64,000 bases of DNA from Planococcus citreus (GCF_003664125.1 NZ_RCCP01000001.1:496001-560000); one strand, 5' to 3'; positions 44,824 to 54,422 are shown, counted from the first letter of the stretch. Notes: generated by a model not told the origin, from the letters alone. Numbers and translations are program-made.

Positions 44824-45321
44824 TCAAGCATTCCATTCCGAAAGCAATGGCCCTTCGTCGCCGTAAACAGGGTCGGTCTTCGGAAGCGGCGTATTGTGGA
44901 TATCTTCCAGCACATACGGGCGTTCATCAGGCTCCCCGGTTTTCAGGTTGTATTCCACACCCCTGGGATATGCCCCTACGATACGGAAGTCATCGCTTGC
45001 CGATAGACGTTTATGGCCTGTCCCCGCCGGTAAAACGCAGACATCCCCTGCTGCCACTTCCACTTCTTTTCCACTTTCGCCCCCCAATTGCAGGCGCGCC
45101 GACCCACTCACTACACCGAGTGCTTCGTGTGTGTTGCTGTGGAAATGGTGAAAATCGAATACACCGCCTTGCCACGTATTGCCCCAGCCATGCTGCTGAA
45201 AAGCCTGTTCGATTCGCTCTGTCTTTCCGCTGAATGCAGCGGGATAGAAAACTACTGGAAGCCCGGGATTATTCGGGATGGTGCCATCATCTTCAAAATG
45301 AAAAAACTGTGCTTCTTTCAT
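44824..45321 (-). CDS. Cupin-domain protein, YjlB-like
   Basis: A 165-residue single-domain cupin. Motif 1 is HFHSNTHEALGVVSGSARLQLGG and motif 2 DVCVLPAGTGHKRLSAS, with the metal-type histidines present. It resembles B. subtilis YjlB, of unknown function. It is the last gene of the cluster with rocB and patA (44 nt after rocB), so it may act on the same metabolite. Confidence 0.82.
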   Translation of the reverse strand: MKEAQFFHFEDDGTIPNNPGLPVVFYPAAFSGKTERIEQAFQQHGWGNTWQGGVFDFHHFHSNTHEALGVVSGSARLQLGGESGKEVEVAAGDVCVLPAGTGHKRLSASDDFRIVGAYPRGVEYNLKTGEPDERPYVLEDIHNTPLPKTDPVYGDEGPLLSEWNA

Positions 45322-45365
45322 TTCGATCAGCTCCTTTTGTCCTTCTTTACCCCGCGTGCTTCCAG

Positions 45366-46991
45366 TTATGCTTGTTTATTCGACAATACCGGCGTGAACT
45401 GAGTCAGCAGCAAATCTTCCAGCAGTACAGGAAGTTCCTCGAATGCACTCTTGCGGTTCAAACGCTCCGTGCGCTGATGCGCATCCCGCCCGAATGGCCC
45501 AACATTCAATACCGGTGCCTGAAGCTTTTTCATCGCATCAAATGGGACGCTGTAGCTTCTGCCGTAAACAGGCGTGTTTTGTTCATAAGTCTGCCAGCCT
45601 TCGTTTTGGTCCTGGAAATTGACGTAACTTAAATCGGAAATGCCGTTGAAATAATGGCCTTGCTTCACTTCCAGGCCAAAGCGCTCTAACGCCGTTTCTT
45701 GTACTTGCTGAATGCATTTCTGGACAAGCTTGGAATCGCTTGAATTGACTGGCGGATAATAGGGCGGTGCAAACAGCAAGATGACCGCAGGCGTCAGTTC
45801 ATGGCATTGAATCAACAATTGATCGGTGATGGCATGGGATTGCTCCCGCACATCGTGGTCCACATCCTCTGTCACATTCGACATGATCTGCTCAACCGTT
45901 TTCTCGCCCAATTTTTCAAGCGCATATTCCTTCAGCTCTTCAAAGCGGAAAACTTTCACTTCGTTGACCGGCTCGATTCCTTCACGTTTGCACATCTCGA
46001 CGTAATCACGGCTCATTTTAGCCAATGCTTCACGAGCCGTTTCTTCAAACATTTGCATCGTTTCTTCCGCATTGCGTTCGAGCAGGAAAACATTGTACAT
46101 GGAAACCGCGCGATACGGTGTCTGCGCGGAGTATTCCATTTTAACGTCGCGCTGCAAGACCGTTACCGGAAGCGGCGATGTTTCACCGTAAAGCGTTTCA
46201 CGGAATTTCGGGTTCCAGCTCATTTCCTGGGTCAAATACGAAGCCATATAATTCGAAGTCAGCCCGCTGAGCGGTTCGCCGACATGTGTTTCTTTCCCGT
46301 AAAATAAGGCGCTCGGCATGATTTTCCCGATACTTCCGCTGTAGACTTTAAAATCGCTTTCTTTTGGGTCCTGGGCAAATACCGGTTCGCCGTTCAAGAA
46401 TAAAGAATAATCGAGCTGATGCGTTTCGGCCAGTTCCAGGAGAAACGGGACGGCATGACGCATGCCATTGGAATTGACTTCCTCATCCGGCACCGTCAAC
46501 AGCAACAGATTGACCGGCCATTGTTCCGTCGATGCCTTTTCGAGCAAGGCCATATGCAAAGCGAGCCCCGCTTTCATATCCATCGTGCCGCGTCCGAACA
46601 AATAATTGCCCGATTCCAAATCGGCCAAAGCTTCTTCAGTGAGCATTTCCTTCCGGTCATGGAGCGCACGTGTCAACAGGCGCGGATTTGAAGCCAGCGG
46701 GCGCAAAACCCCGTAATCCTCAGTGGACACCGTATCGAAATGGCTGATCAGAACGACCGTATCCACAGCGTCTTCATGTTTATAAAGTGCCGTCAAAAAC
46801 GTTCGGCCCCAGTTGACTTCGCCGAGCTCTAAGTGGTCCGGGTGCTGTTTAAAATACTCCAATTCACCCAATAAACCTTTTAATTTAACCGGGAATTCCG
46901 CTTCTCCTTGCGTCAGGTAAATACTTTCCCAGCTGACCAGCTCGCACAGCAAATCCTCCAATTTCTCCGGTGTATCCCAGAAACGCTCCAT
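45366..46991 (-). CDS. rocB: RocB-type M20 family hydrolase
   Basis: A 541-residue protein of the RocB family (M20/M28 metallohydrolase superfamily, about 560 residues in B. subtilis). Metal-site motifs: LISHFDTVSTEDYG, LFGRGTMDMKAGLALHM and TVPDEEVNSNGMRH. The C-terminal part has NVGPFGRDAHQRTERL. RocB lies in the arginine-utilisation operon of B. subtilis but its reaction is not established. Here it is in a TRAP-transporter cluster rather than with rocDEF. ATG 46991 is chosen, 9 nt after AAAGGG. Confidence 0.88.
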   Translation of the reverse strand: MERFWDTPEKLEDLLCELVSWESIYLTQGEAEFPVKLKGLLGELEYFKQHPDHLELGEVNWGRTFLTALYKHEDAVDTVVLISHFDTVSTEDYGVLRPLASNPRLLTRALHDRKEMLTEEALADLESGNYLFGRGTMDMKAGLALHMALLEKASTEQWPVNLLLLTVPDEEVNSNGMRHAVPFLLELAETHQLDYSLFLNGEPVFAQDPKESDFKVYSGSIGKIMPSALFYGKETHVGEPLSGLTSNYMASYLTQEMSWNPKFRETLYGETSPLPVTVLQRDVKMEYSAQTPYRAVSMYNVFLLERNAEETMQMFEETAREALAKMSRDYVEMCKREGIEPVNEVKVFRFEELKEYALEKLGEKTVEQIMSNVTEDVDHDVREQSHAITDQLLIQCHELTPAVILLFAPPYYPPVNSSDSKLVQKCIQQVQETALERFGLEVKQGHYFNGISDLSYVNFQDQNEGWQTYEQNTPVYGRSYSVPFDAMKKLQAPVLNVGPFGRDAHQRTERLNRKSAFEELPVLLEDLLLTQFTPVLSNKQA

Positions 46992-47138
46992 GTAGACCAA
47001 CCCTTTCCTTTTCCTTTAAATTGAACTTATGGTGTTTAGTTATCGTCGTGTCAAAAAGAACCATTTTATCTCCATAAATGCTTCGAACAGCCCGTGCGAT
47101 TAATCCGCCGCGGGCTGTTCGAAGCTGTTGCCATTGCC

Positions 47139-48302
47139 TTATGTTGTATGGAGTGTGGATATAAATTTCTCCAGACGGTCCATGCCCTCTTCCAGGACAG
47201 ACATGCTGTAAGCATAGGAAATGCGCAGGAATCCTTCGCCGTATTCCGTAAAAGCAGATCCCGGAACAGCGGCCACTCCGCCTTCTTTCAATAAGCGGAT
47301 GGCAAATTCATAGGAAGGCAACCCGAACTTTTCAATCGAAGGGAAAATATAGAAAGCCCCGTTCGGCTTGATGACGTCAATGCCCATGTCCGTCAGGCGC
47401 CCATAAACGAAATCACGCCGTTCAATATAGGCTTTGTTCATTTCCGCAGGCACATGGCGTTGATTCGTCAAGGCTTCGATTGCGGCGTATTGAGCCGGGG
47501 CAGAAGCGCAAATTGCGTTGTATTGATGTACTTTCAACACATGCTCCATGAGTTTCGCTGGCCCAAGTATATAGCCGATGCGCCATCCTGTCATGGAATG
47601 GGATTTTGACAAACCATGGATGAGGACCGTTTTATCGCGCAAGCTCTCGAAGCAAGCAAATGTGCAATGCGTGCCGCCGAATGTATTCTCGCTATAAATC
47701 TCATCAGTCACGATATACAATTCGTGGCGTTCAAAGACATCTTTTAAAGCGGACAATTCATCCATCGTCATCGTGACGCCTGTCGGATTGGACGGAAAGT
47801 TCATCAATACCGCCTTCGTGCGCTCATTGATCAATTGTTCAAGCGCTTGTGGCTCGGGCTTAAAATCGGTATCCGATGTATCCAAGTAGACGACTTTGCC
47901 GCCGCATAGTTCCACTAATGGCCCATACCCGGAATAAGTCGGTGCCGGCAGGATGACTTCATCGCCTTCTTCCAGTATCGTCCGGAAAACGGAATCCAAG
48001 CCTTCGCTCGCACCATTTGTGACAATGATTTCATCTTCTGTCCGATAAGACAAGCCGTAGCTGTCCTTGAAAAAAGATTGAATGGCTTTGCGCAACTCCA
48101 AGACGCCTGCGTTATGCGTGTAATTGGTTTGGTTATTGCGGATGGCATCCATTCCTGCCTGCTTGACCGCATCCGGCGTCGGGAAATCCGGCTGGCCGAC
48201 CGTCAAATTGACCGCATCCGGATAATCCACCATTTGGTTGGCGAATTGGCGAATGCCTGAGAAGACAATCGACTCCGCCCGTTTGTTAATTGTCATGCTC
48301 AT
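47139..48302 (-). CDS. patA: Class I aminotransferase, PatA-like
   Basis: A 387-residue fold-type I PLP aminotransferase. PLP lysine K233 in GLSKSHSMTGWRIG, the substrate carboxylate arginine near the C-terminus, and SNPTG near 171. Many segments match B. subtilis aminotransferase A (for example SKSHSMTGWRIG, LKVHQYN, KPSGAFYIFPSI-like). It lies 35 nt after dctM and so is probably co-transcribed with the TRAP genes. Confidence 0.85.
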   Translation of the reverse strand: MSMTINKRAESIVFSGIRQFANQMVDYPDAVNLTVGQPDFPTPDAVKQAGMDAIRNNQTNYTHNAGVLELRKAIQSFFKDSYGLSYRTEDEIIVTNGASEGLDSVFRTILEEGDEVILPAPTYSGYGPLVELCGGKVVYLDTSDTDFKPEPQALEQLINERTKAVLMNFPSNPTGVTMTMDELSALKDVFERHELYIVTDEIYSENTFGGTHCTFACFESLRDKTVLIHGLSKSHSMTGWRIGYILGPAKLMEHVLKVHQYNAICASAPAQYAAIEALTNQRHVPAEMNKAYIERRDFVYGRLTDMGIDVIKPNGAFYIFPSIEKFGLPSYEFAIRLLKEGGVAAVPGSAFTEYGEGFLRISYAYSMSVLEEGMDRLEKFISTLHTT

Positions 48303-48337
48303 AGAAAAAACAACCTTTCTTAAATTAGAAATAGCCC

Positions 48338-49627
48338 TTATTCATAAAGACCTGGCAGCCATAGGGAAAGCTGCGGGACGAACGTGATAACCAGCAAACA
48401 GATGATCATTGTGAATAAGAATGGCAGGACCGCATAAGCGATTCGCTCGAACTTGACGCCGCCCACACTCGAGGCCACAAATAAATTGACGCCGAGTGGC
48501 GGTGTAACAAAGCCGATCGCCAAGTTCGCGACGAGCACGACGCCGAAATGGACAGGGTCCACGCCCACTTCCGTCACGATTGGAAGCAGGATTGGCGTCA
48601 GGACGACTAGTGCCGAGATCGTATCGATAAACATTCCTACTACGAGCAATAATACATTAATGGCGAGCAGAATAACGAATGGATTGGTCGATAAAGCCGT
48701 TAAATAATCGGAAATCTCACCCGGTATTTGCTGGATCGTCATGAAATAAGCGAAAGATACCGATAACCCGATGATGATCATCGTCGTCGCATTGATGACA
48801 ATCGTTTCGCGGAAACTTTCATACAAGCCTTGCCAGCTAAGTTCTTTATAAACAAATTTCCCGATAATGAGGGCATATACGACCGCGACAACTGCCGCTT
48901 CTGTCGGCGAGAACACCCCGCCGTAGATGCCGCCAAGGATGATAACGGGAATCAGCAATGCCCATTTAGCATCCCAAAACGCTTTTCCGACATCCTTTAA
49001 ATGAAACTCCGATTCTTTGCCGGGTTCCGGTTTATAGCCGCGCTTTTTCGAAATCAAATATGCCGTCAGCATCAACGCAGAACCGACAAGAAGTCCCGGC
49101 AAAATACCGGCCAAAAACATGCTGCCGACAGAAACACTGCCGATGACGCCGTACAAAACGAACGGAATGCTCGGCGGAATCATGACGCCGATCGAGCCGG
49201 CAGATGCCGCAATAGCAGAAGCAAAACCACCGCTGTATTTCCGTGCCACCATCGCTGGAATCATGAAGCCACCGATTGCCGCAACAGTTGCGGGACCGGA
49301 ACCGGATATCGCAGCGAAGAACATACAGGCAACAATCGTCACCATGCTGAGCCCGCCAGTCATCCAGCCGACCATGGCAGACGCTAGATTCAACAAGCGC
49401 TTCGAGACGCCGCCCTTGCCCATCAGGACTCCGGCAAGCATAAAGAACGGAATCGCAAGCAGCGGGAATGAATCAAGTGAAGTAAACGCTTTTTGCGTAA
49501 TGATGCTCAGTGGCATCGTCGTACCGAAATAAATAGCCGTCAGTGCAGACACGCCAAGTGCGATGGCGATCGGCACACCAATCAATAAACAGACAAACAA
49601 AGTACCGAATAACAGGGCGATCGTCAT
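48338..49627 (-). CDS. dctM: TRAP transporter large permease (DctM)
   Basis: A 429-residue protein with about 12 TM segments of the DctM/SiaM family: FMLAGVLMGKGGVSKRLLNLASAMVGWMTGGL near 60 and the ASAGSIGVMIPPSIPFVLYG motif near 140 in the N-half; NLAIGFVTPPLGVNLFVAS in the C-half. It couples Na+ flow to import of an organic acid. The ATG overlaps the dctQ stop by 4 nt. Confidence 0.95.
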   Translation of the reverse strand: MTIALLFGTLFVCLLIGVPIAIALGVSALTAIYFGTTMPLSIITQKAFTSLDSFPLLAIPFFMLAGVLMGKGGVSKRLLNLASAMVGWMTGGLSMVTIVACMFFAAISGSGPATVAAIGGFMIPAMVARKYSGGFASAIAASAGSIGVMIPPSIPFVLYGVIGSVSVGSMFLAGILPGLLVGSALMLTAYLISKKRGYKPEPGKESEFHLKDVGKAFWDAKWALLIPVIILGGIYGGVFSPTEAAVVAVVYALIIGKFVYKELSWQGLYESFRETIVINATTMIIIGLSVSFAYFMTIQQIPGEISDYLTALSTNPFVILLAINVLLLVVGMFIDTISALVVLTPILLPIVTEVGVDPVHFGVVLVANLAIGFVTPPLGVNLFVASSVGGVKFERIAYAVLPFLFTMIICLLVITFVPQLSLWLPGLYE

Positions 49628-50118
49628 GCCTGAACACCCCCGTCTTTATGCATTTCGTAATCGCCTTTCCAAATTTGGCGCAATTGCACAATCAACCGGA
49701 TGCACATGCCGATGCCGCCGATCGGAATCGCCAGGAACGGTATCCACATCGGCAATTGCATCGCTGGTGTCACTTGGCCGTTGGATAAACTTTGCATGAC
49801 AAGAAGGGTTCCAAAATAAGCTAGGAATAACGCCATCGCAAACCAAATCATTAAAGAGATGGTTTCCAAGATCTTTCTCGTAAGCCCATGAAAACGGATA
49901 ATGAATGCTTCAACACGAATATGTTCACGCAATTTCACGGCATAGCTTGCGCCAATCCATACCTGGAAAATATGGATATAACGCGCCATTTCTTCCGTCC
50001 AGCTCGGCGCGTTGGAGAATACATAGCGCCCCACCACTTGGCCGAAAATCAAGGCGACCATCGCAACAAGCGTCAGCACCAATAATGCTTCTTCTGCTTT
50101 CGCGAATTTCTTCATCAT
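49624..50118 (-). CDS. dctQ: TRAP transporter small permease (DctQ)
   Basis: A 164-residue protein with four TM segments. The family pattern RYVFSNAPSWTEEMARYIHIFQVWIGASYAVKLREHIRVE is clear near residues 30-70. It joins DctM and helps dock the binding protein. Ribosome site AAGGAAG. It starts 65 nt after dctP, behind an intercistronic hairpin. Confidence 0.93.
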   Translation of the reverse strand: MMKKFAKAEEALLVLTLVAMVALIFGQVVGRYVFSNAPSWTEEMARYIHIFQVWIGASYAVKLREHIRVEAFIIRFHGLTRKILETISLMIWFAMALFLAYFGTLLVMQSLSNGQVTPAMQLPMWIPFLAIPIGGIGMCIRLIVQLRQIWKGDYEMHKDGGVQA

Positions 50119-50134
50119 CAGAATCTTCCTTTCT

Positions 50135-50170
50135 AAAAAGAAAAATCAAGGAACCACGTCCTTGATTTTT
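50135..50170 (-). terminator. intercistronic hairpin between dctP and dctQ
   Basis: AAAAATCAAGGA (50141-50152) with TCCTTGATTTTT (50159-50170), followed on the minus strand by UCUUUUU. It would make dctP mRNA more abundant than the permease mRNA. Confidence 0.75.
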
Positions 50171-50183
50171 CATCTGTCATTGC

Positions 50184-51209
50184 TTAGTTATTCGCCTCAA
50201 GTGCTCTGTCGATCAAATCTTTCCCGATCTGGCCTTCGTATTTTTCGTAAACCGGTGCAGCCGCTTCGCGGAATGCGTCGCGTTGTTCGTCAGTCAAGTC
50301 GTTAATCTGCATGCCTTCTGCCACTAACTGATCCATGAACTCAGTGTCCTGCTGTTGTGCCAGTTCACGTTGTTGATCACGGAATTCTTCAGATGCTTCC
50401 ATTAACAATTCCTGCAGATCCTCAGGCAAGTCGTTGTAGAAATCATCGTTCATGAGAAGAGAAGTCGCTGCATAGACATGGCCCGTCAACGTCAGGTAAT
50501 CTTGCACTTCATAGAATTTATTCGTGTAATAAAGCGAGATTGGGCAATCCATTGCATCATATGTGCCTTGCTGCAAGGCCGTGTACAATTCGCCGAACGC
50601 AAACGGCGAAGCATTGGCACCGAATGCGTTGAATGTATCGGTATGAAGCGGGCTCTCGAGTGTACGCATCTTCAAGCCTTCCATATCTTCCGGTTTTTCA
50701 ATTGGCCCTTCGTTATTGGACACGTGGCGGAAGCCGTTTTCGCCGAAGACCAGCCCTTTCAAGCCATTGCTTTCCAAATCAGCCATCAATTCCTGGCCGA
50801 GCTCCCCATCAAGCGCTTTGTATGCCGCTTCGTTGTTATTGAACAAGAACGGCAAATCGAACACCTGGAACTTTTCGTTGAATGAAGCCATCGCAGCAAC
50901 CGCTGGAATGGTCATTTCGATATTGCCTAGTTGAACCGCTTCGATTGCTTCACGGTCAGAGCCATATAACTGGCCATTTGGATACAATTCGACTTTAATG
51001 CGTCCGTCAGATTCGGACTCCAGTTTTTCTTTAAAATCGACTGCTGCCACATGGGATGATTGCTCTTCCGGCACTAAATGGGCAAGGCGGATCGTATACG
51101 TTTCGCCGTCTCCGCCTTCGTCGCCTGATGAACTGCCGCTGTCCGGCCGGCCGCAAGCGGCAAGGATCAATACGAGCATAAGTAAAATTAGTCCTGTAAG
51201 TTTTTTCAT
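50184..51209 (-). CDS. dctP: TRAP transporter solute-binding lipoprotein (DctP)
   Basis: A 341-residue lipoprotein (lipobox LAAC, C19) of the DctP/SiaP family. A Ser/Gly linker follows, then the binding fold. The conserved arginine for the ligand carboxylate is in the MRTLESPLHTD region (about 180). TLTGHVYAATSLLMND near 245 is typical. It captures an organic acid outside the membrane. The ligand cannot be told; family members bind C4-dicarboxylates, sialic acid, 2-oxo acids or lactate. ATGA overlap with the upstream gntR gene. Confidence 0.93.
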   Translation of the reverse strand: MKKLTGLILLMLVLILAACGRPDSGSSSGDEGGDGETYTIRLAHLVPEEQSSHVAAVDFKEKLESESDGRIKVELYPNGQLYGSDREAIEAVQLGNIEMTIPAVAAMASFNEKFQVFDLPFLFNNNEAAYKALDGELGQELMADLESNGLKGLVFGENGFRHVSNNEGPIEKPEDMEGLKMRTLESPLHTDTFNAFGANASPFAFGELYTALQQGTYDAMDCPISLYYTNKFYEVQDYLTLTGHVYAATSLLMNDDFYNDLPEDLQELLMEASEEFRDQQRELAQQQDTEFMDQLVAEGMQINDLTDEQRDAFREAAAPVYEKYEGQIGKDLIDRALEANN

Positions 51210-51871
51210 AGTTCCTCCTGTGAAATGTATTTCAGCAGCCTGTCCTCGATATTGTCGAGGTGGGCAGCCAAGTGTTTTTTAGTCTTCTCCAAATCCCCTT
51301 GTTCCAACGCTTCAATGATGGCACCGTGTTCTTGGTGGGCGATCACGGCACTATCGAATACTTTTTTAGACAACAGCAAGAACGCACGGCTGCCCCCTGT
51401 GTTCACTGCGTGAATCAATTCACGCAAGCGCTTGTTCGGGTGGTATTCATAGAATTGGTCGTGGAACCATTGATCCCAATCCATGAATTCCGCAAAATCA
51501 TGCGCTTGAATCGCTTCCCATTGACGTTCATGGGCATAGCGCAATTCCTTTAAGACATGCTGTTGATCTGCTTTCGACAACCCTTCAATCCCGTAAATCT
51601 CAAGCAATCTCCTGAGCTCCATGATTTCCTTGACGTCCTGGTGGGTAAATTTGGCGACGAGCGCCGGTTTCGTTTTCCTCAACTCGATAAGCGCATCAAC
51701 AGCGAGTCTCTTCAGCGCCTCCCGCAGCGGCGTCCGGCTGATGCCCAGTTCAGCTGCGAGCTTTTCTTCCGGCAATTCTTCCCCCGGCTTCAATTCTCCG
51801 CTGATGATCATTTTCTTGATGGATTCGTATGCCTGTTCAGCCAGCGTCGGCTGCTTGACGATTTTTCTCAT
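51206..51871 (-). CDS. GntR-family regulator of the FCD (FadR) subfamily
   Basis: A 221-residue regulator. N-terminal winged helix (LAEQAYESIKKMIISGELKPGEELPEEKLAAELGISRTPLREALKRLAVDALIEL). C-terminal FCD domain (about 75-215), with the three histidines (HDQFYEYH, HQEHGAIIEAL, HL..H) that bind a metal and an organic acid. It starts the dct operon and overlaps dctP by 4 nt, so it likely senses the transported acid. ATG 51871 follows GGGAGG. The palindrome at 51904-51918 is the probable operator. Confidence 0.92.
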   Translation of the reverse strand: MRKIVKQPTLAEQAYESIKKMIISGELKPGEELPEEKLAAELGISRTPLREALKRLAVDALIELRKTKPALVAKFTHQDVKEIMELRRLLEIYGIEGLSKADQQHVLKELRYAHERQWEAIQAHDFAEFMDWDQWFHDQFYEYHPNKRLRELIHAVNTGGSRAFLLLSKKVFDSAVIAHQEHGAIIEALEQGDLEKTKKHLAAHLDNIEDRLLKYISQEEL

Positions 51872-51903
51872 GATTCCTCCCTTCCCATCCAAAACTTACA
51901 CAG

Positions 51904-51918
51904 TGTATACTGTATACA
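51904..51918. promoter_or_regulatory. GntR/FCD operator between the dct operon and glcD
   Basis: TGTATACTGTATACA, a perfect inverted repeat about a central T. It fits the TTGTATACAA-type sites of FCD regulators and lies between two divergent units. Confidence 0.65.
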
Positions 51919-52085
51919 GAAAGTATAGAATACTCATTTTTATTTGTAAACATAAATTTCAGAATAAATTCACATTTTAGACATATCCTTTTTCCGTTGA
52001 AGAACCTATACTTTTAAGTTACCGTTCCACCTCGCGAGAAAAAGCCAGTGCATGCTCTTGTATAAATAAAAAAGGAGTTGTTCAA

Positions 52086-53462
52086 ATGTCCATTAAAACG
52101 AATGACGAGTGGATCAAAATCTTATCAGGCCGCTTGAACCCCGGCCAATTATCCACAAGCGAAGGCGAACGCTATCGCCATAGCCACGATGAATCCGATC
52201 ACCAACCTGTCGAACCCGACGTGGTCTGTTTCCCCGAAAGTACAAAAGATGTCCAGGCGGTGCTCTTGATTGCGAAAGACCATCACATTCCGGTCACGGC
52301 TTTTGGTGCCGGCTCTGGTCTCGAAGGATCCGCCATACCGATCAGAAAAGGCATTTCGCTTAATTTTGAACGGATGAATCAAGTGCTTCATTTTGCACCC
52401 GAAGACTTGCTCGTGACTGTTCAGCCCGGCATTACACGTCTCGCCTTGAACCAGCGCATCAACCGGCATGGCCTGCAGTTTCCTATTGATCCCGGTGCCG
52501 ATGCATCGATCGGCGGCATGGCAGCGACCAACGCGAGTGGCACGACCGCCGTCCGCTACGGCGTCATGCGCGACCAGATCCTGGACATGGAAGTCGTGCT
52601 GGCAAACGGCAGCATCATCCATACCGGAACGAAAGCAAAAAAAAGTTCTTCCGGTTATTCCATCGGCGGTCTGTTCGTTGGTTCAGAAGGAACGCTTGGG
52701 ATCATTACCGAAATCACCTTGAAGCTCCACGCCATCCCGGAACATACCATTGCGGCATCGTGCACTTTCGAAACGCCGCGCGAATGTGCCGAAGCGGCGA
52801 ACAGTGTGCTATTGATGGGCATCCCGGTGCAGCGTATGGAATTCGTCGATGCCCCGAGCATTAAAAAGGTCAATGAATACGGTGGCTATGGGCTTCCTGA
52901 AAAACATTCGCTGTTCTATGAATTTGCCGGACTGACGCAGTCGGCCATTGAAGACGCCCGCCTCGCCGAGGAACTCATGGAGGATTTGGGTGCGCAAAAT
53001 TGGCATGTCGCCGCCGATGCTGAAGAACGCGCCACGATCTGGAAAGCACGCCATGAAATGGCCTATGCCTACCGCCACCAACCCGGCGTTTCCGTCACGG
53101 GCGGCGACGTCTGCGTACCGATTTCCAAATTGCCGGAGCTTCTGGAACACGGCCGTGAACTGATCGAAGCGAGCGGATTGGAAGGCGGCCTGCTTGGCCA
53201 TATCGGCGATGGCAATTTCCATACCTGCATCGTGTACGACCCTGAATCCATTGAACAAAAACAATTGGCTTTCGGAATTAACGACCAGCTGGCGTTCCGT
53301 GCGATTGAACTTGGCGGCAGTTGCACAGGGGAACACGGCGTCGGTCTCGGCAAGCAAAAATTCCAAGAAAGTGAACATGGCGAAGCCTTGGCTCTTTTCA
53401 AAAACATGAAGCAGATGCTCGACCCGGACAATCTATTGAATCCCGGGAAGATCTTCGCATAG
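52086..53462 (+). CDS. FAD-linked oxidase, GlcD type (2-hydroxy-acid dehydrogenase)
   Basis: A 458-residue flavoprotein of the VAO/PCMH fold. FAD-binding region about 40-215 (AFGAGSGLEGSAIPIRKGISLNF, DPGADASIGGMAATNASGTTAVRYG, GSEGTLGIITEITLKLH). The C-terminal FAD-oxidase domain ends with GGSCTGEHGVGLGKQKF and MKQMLDPDNLLNPGKIF. The family oxidises glycolate or D-lactate. Divergent from the TRAP operon across the GntR operator, so a 2-hydroxy acid is a reasonable TRAP substrate. No GlcE/GlcF partners are next to it. Confidence 0.88.
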   Translation: MSIKTNDEWIKILSGRLNPGQLSTSEGERYRHSHDESDHQPVEPDVVCFPESTKDVQAVLLIAKDHHIPVTAFGAGSGLEGSAIPIRKGISLNFERMNQVLHFAPEDLLVTVQPGITRLALNQRINRHGLQFPIDPGADASIGGMAATNASGTTAVRYGVMRDQILDMEVVLANGSIIHTGTKAKKSSSGYSIGGLFVGSEGTLGIITEITLKLHAIPEHTIAASCTFETPRECAEAANSVLLMGIPVQRMEFVDAPSIKKVNEYGGYGLPEKHSLFYEFAGLTQSAIEDARLAEELMEDLGAQNWHVAADAEERATIWKARHEMAYAYRHQPGVSVTGGDVCVPISKLPELLEHGRELIEASGLEGGLLGHIGDGNFHTCIVYDPESIEQKQLAFGINDQLAFRAIELGGSCTGEHGVGLGKQKFQESEHGEALALFKNMKQMLDPDNLLNPGKIFA

Positions 53463-53528
53463 CGGCCATCATCTTCAGCAATAAAATAGGCTATAGGCCA
53501 GCTTATGTATCATCTTTTTTATCCACAC

Positions 53529-53575
53529 CAAAAATCCCCGGCAACTTTATTTACACAAAGTTGCCGGGGATTTCT
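53529..53575 (+). terminator. bidirectional terminator (glcD-like / CPBP)
   Basis: AAATCCCCGGCAACTTT (53532-53548) with AAAGTTGCCGGGGATTT (53557-53573), a perfect 17-bp stem. Confidence 0.92.
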
Positions 53576-53589
53576 ATTCATCTATCAAC

Positions 53590-54234
53590 TCAATAAACCC
53601 ATAAAAAGAATACTACGGACGAAAAATTCGCCAAAAAATGTGAAATGGCGCTGATCCAGGCATTGCCTGTTTTGTAAAAGACAATCCCGAAAAGCAAGCT
53701 ATTGATGAACACAAAGAATAAATCATATACAACGATAGACGCATCTCCTAAAACGGCATGGCCGAGCGCAAAGAGCAACGACGATAGCAGCAATGCCGGA
53801 AGAATGGGCATCGCTTTGCCCAATTGATTTTGGAAAAAAGCACGCCATGCAATCTCTTCCCCTAAGGCGAAAAAGGCTAATTGAAAAACTAACAGCAACA
53901 GCAAATCCCAGGATAGAAAAGCTTCGGTTCTCGCGACGACATGCACGAGATAATCAGGCAAAAAAACGAGGGCAATGCCGATGCTGACCAAATTCACCAC
54001 TACCGGAAGAATGATCCACAGCCAGATGCCTTTGTATTTCAAATTCTGCCGCACGTTCCGGAGGTCCAATCCACTTTCATGCGAAGACTGCTTTTCTCTC
54101 CGTTTAATGATAAAAAAGAAAATGATGCCGATGATCACGGCAAGTCCCGCAATTTCGATTCCTGAAAAATTGGCGAATGACAGGATCGCCATAAGGATCA
54201 TGCCGATTGACGGCAATACACCGATGTTTTTCAT
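53590..54234 (-). CDS. CPBP-family intramembrane metalloprotease
   Basis: A 214-residue protein with about 6-7 TM segments. Abi/CPBP motifs are intact: GEEIAWRAFFQ (motif 1, EExxxR), FALGHAV (motif 2 histidine) and SHFLANF (motif 3 region). The relatives are Rce1 CAAX proteases and bacteriocin self-immunity proteins. No bacteriocin gene is near. Ribosome site AAGGGG. Confidence 0.87.
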   Translation of the reverse strand: MKNIGVLPSIGMILMAILSFANFSGIEIAGLAVIIGIIFFFIIKRREKQSSHESGLDLRNVRQNLKYKGIWLWIILPVVVNLVSIGIALVFLPDYLVHVVARTEAFLSWDLLLLLVFQLAFFALGEEIAWRAFFQNQLGKAMPILPALLLSSLLFALGHAVLGDASIVVYDLFFVFINSLLFGIVFYKTGNAWISAISHFLANFSSVVFFLWVY

Positions 54235-54413
54235 CCGTCCACCCCTTCAACTGATTTAGAAACCCCAAAGTGATGTTTCCAGTTTCTTCTAGCTTTACAA
54301 TTCTGCTCAACTCCTGTTATTCCTCCTTTGGTGTGGCGTCTCTGTTGTTTCATAAACTAACTCACCATTTGGAAGCCCATTATCCGCTTTTATCGCTTTT
54401 GATTCGAGACAAT

Positions 54414-54422
54414 TGGTATACT
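54414..54422 (+). promoter_or_regulatory. extended -10 promoter of the methyltransferase gene
   Basis: TGGTATACT fits TGnTATAAT with one mismatch, about 37 nt before the chosen TTG start; it lies inside the longer open frame and so supports the shorter protein. Confidence 0.45.
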
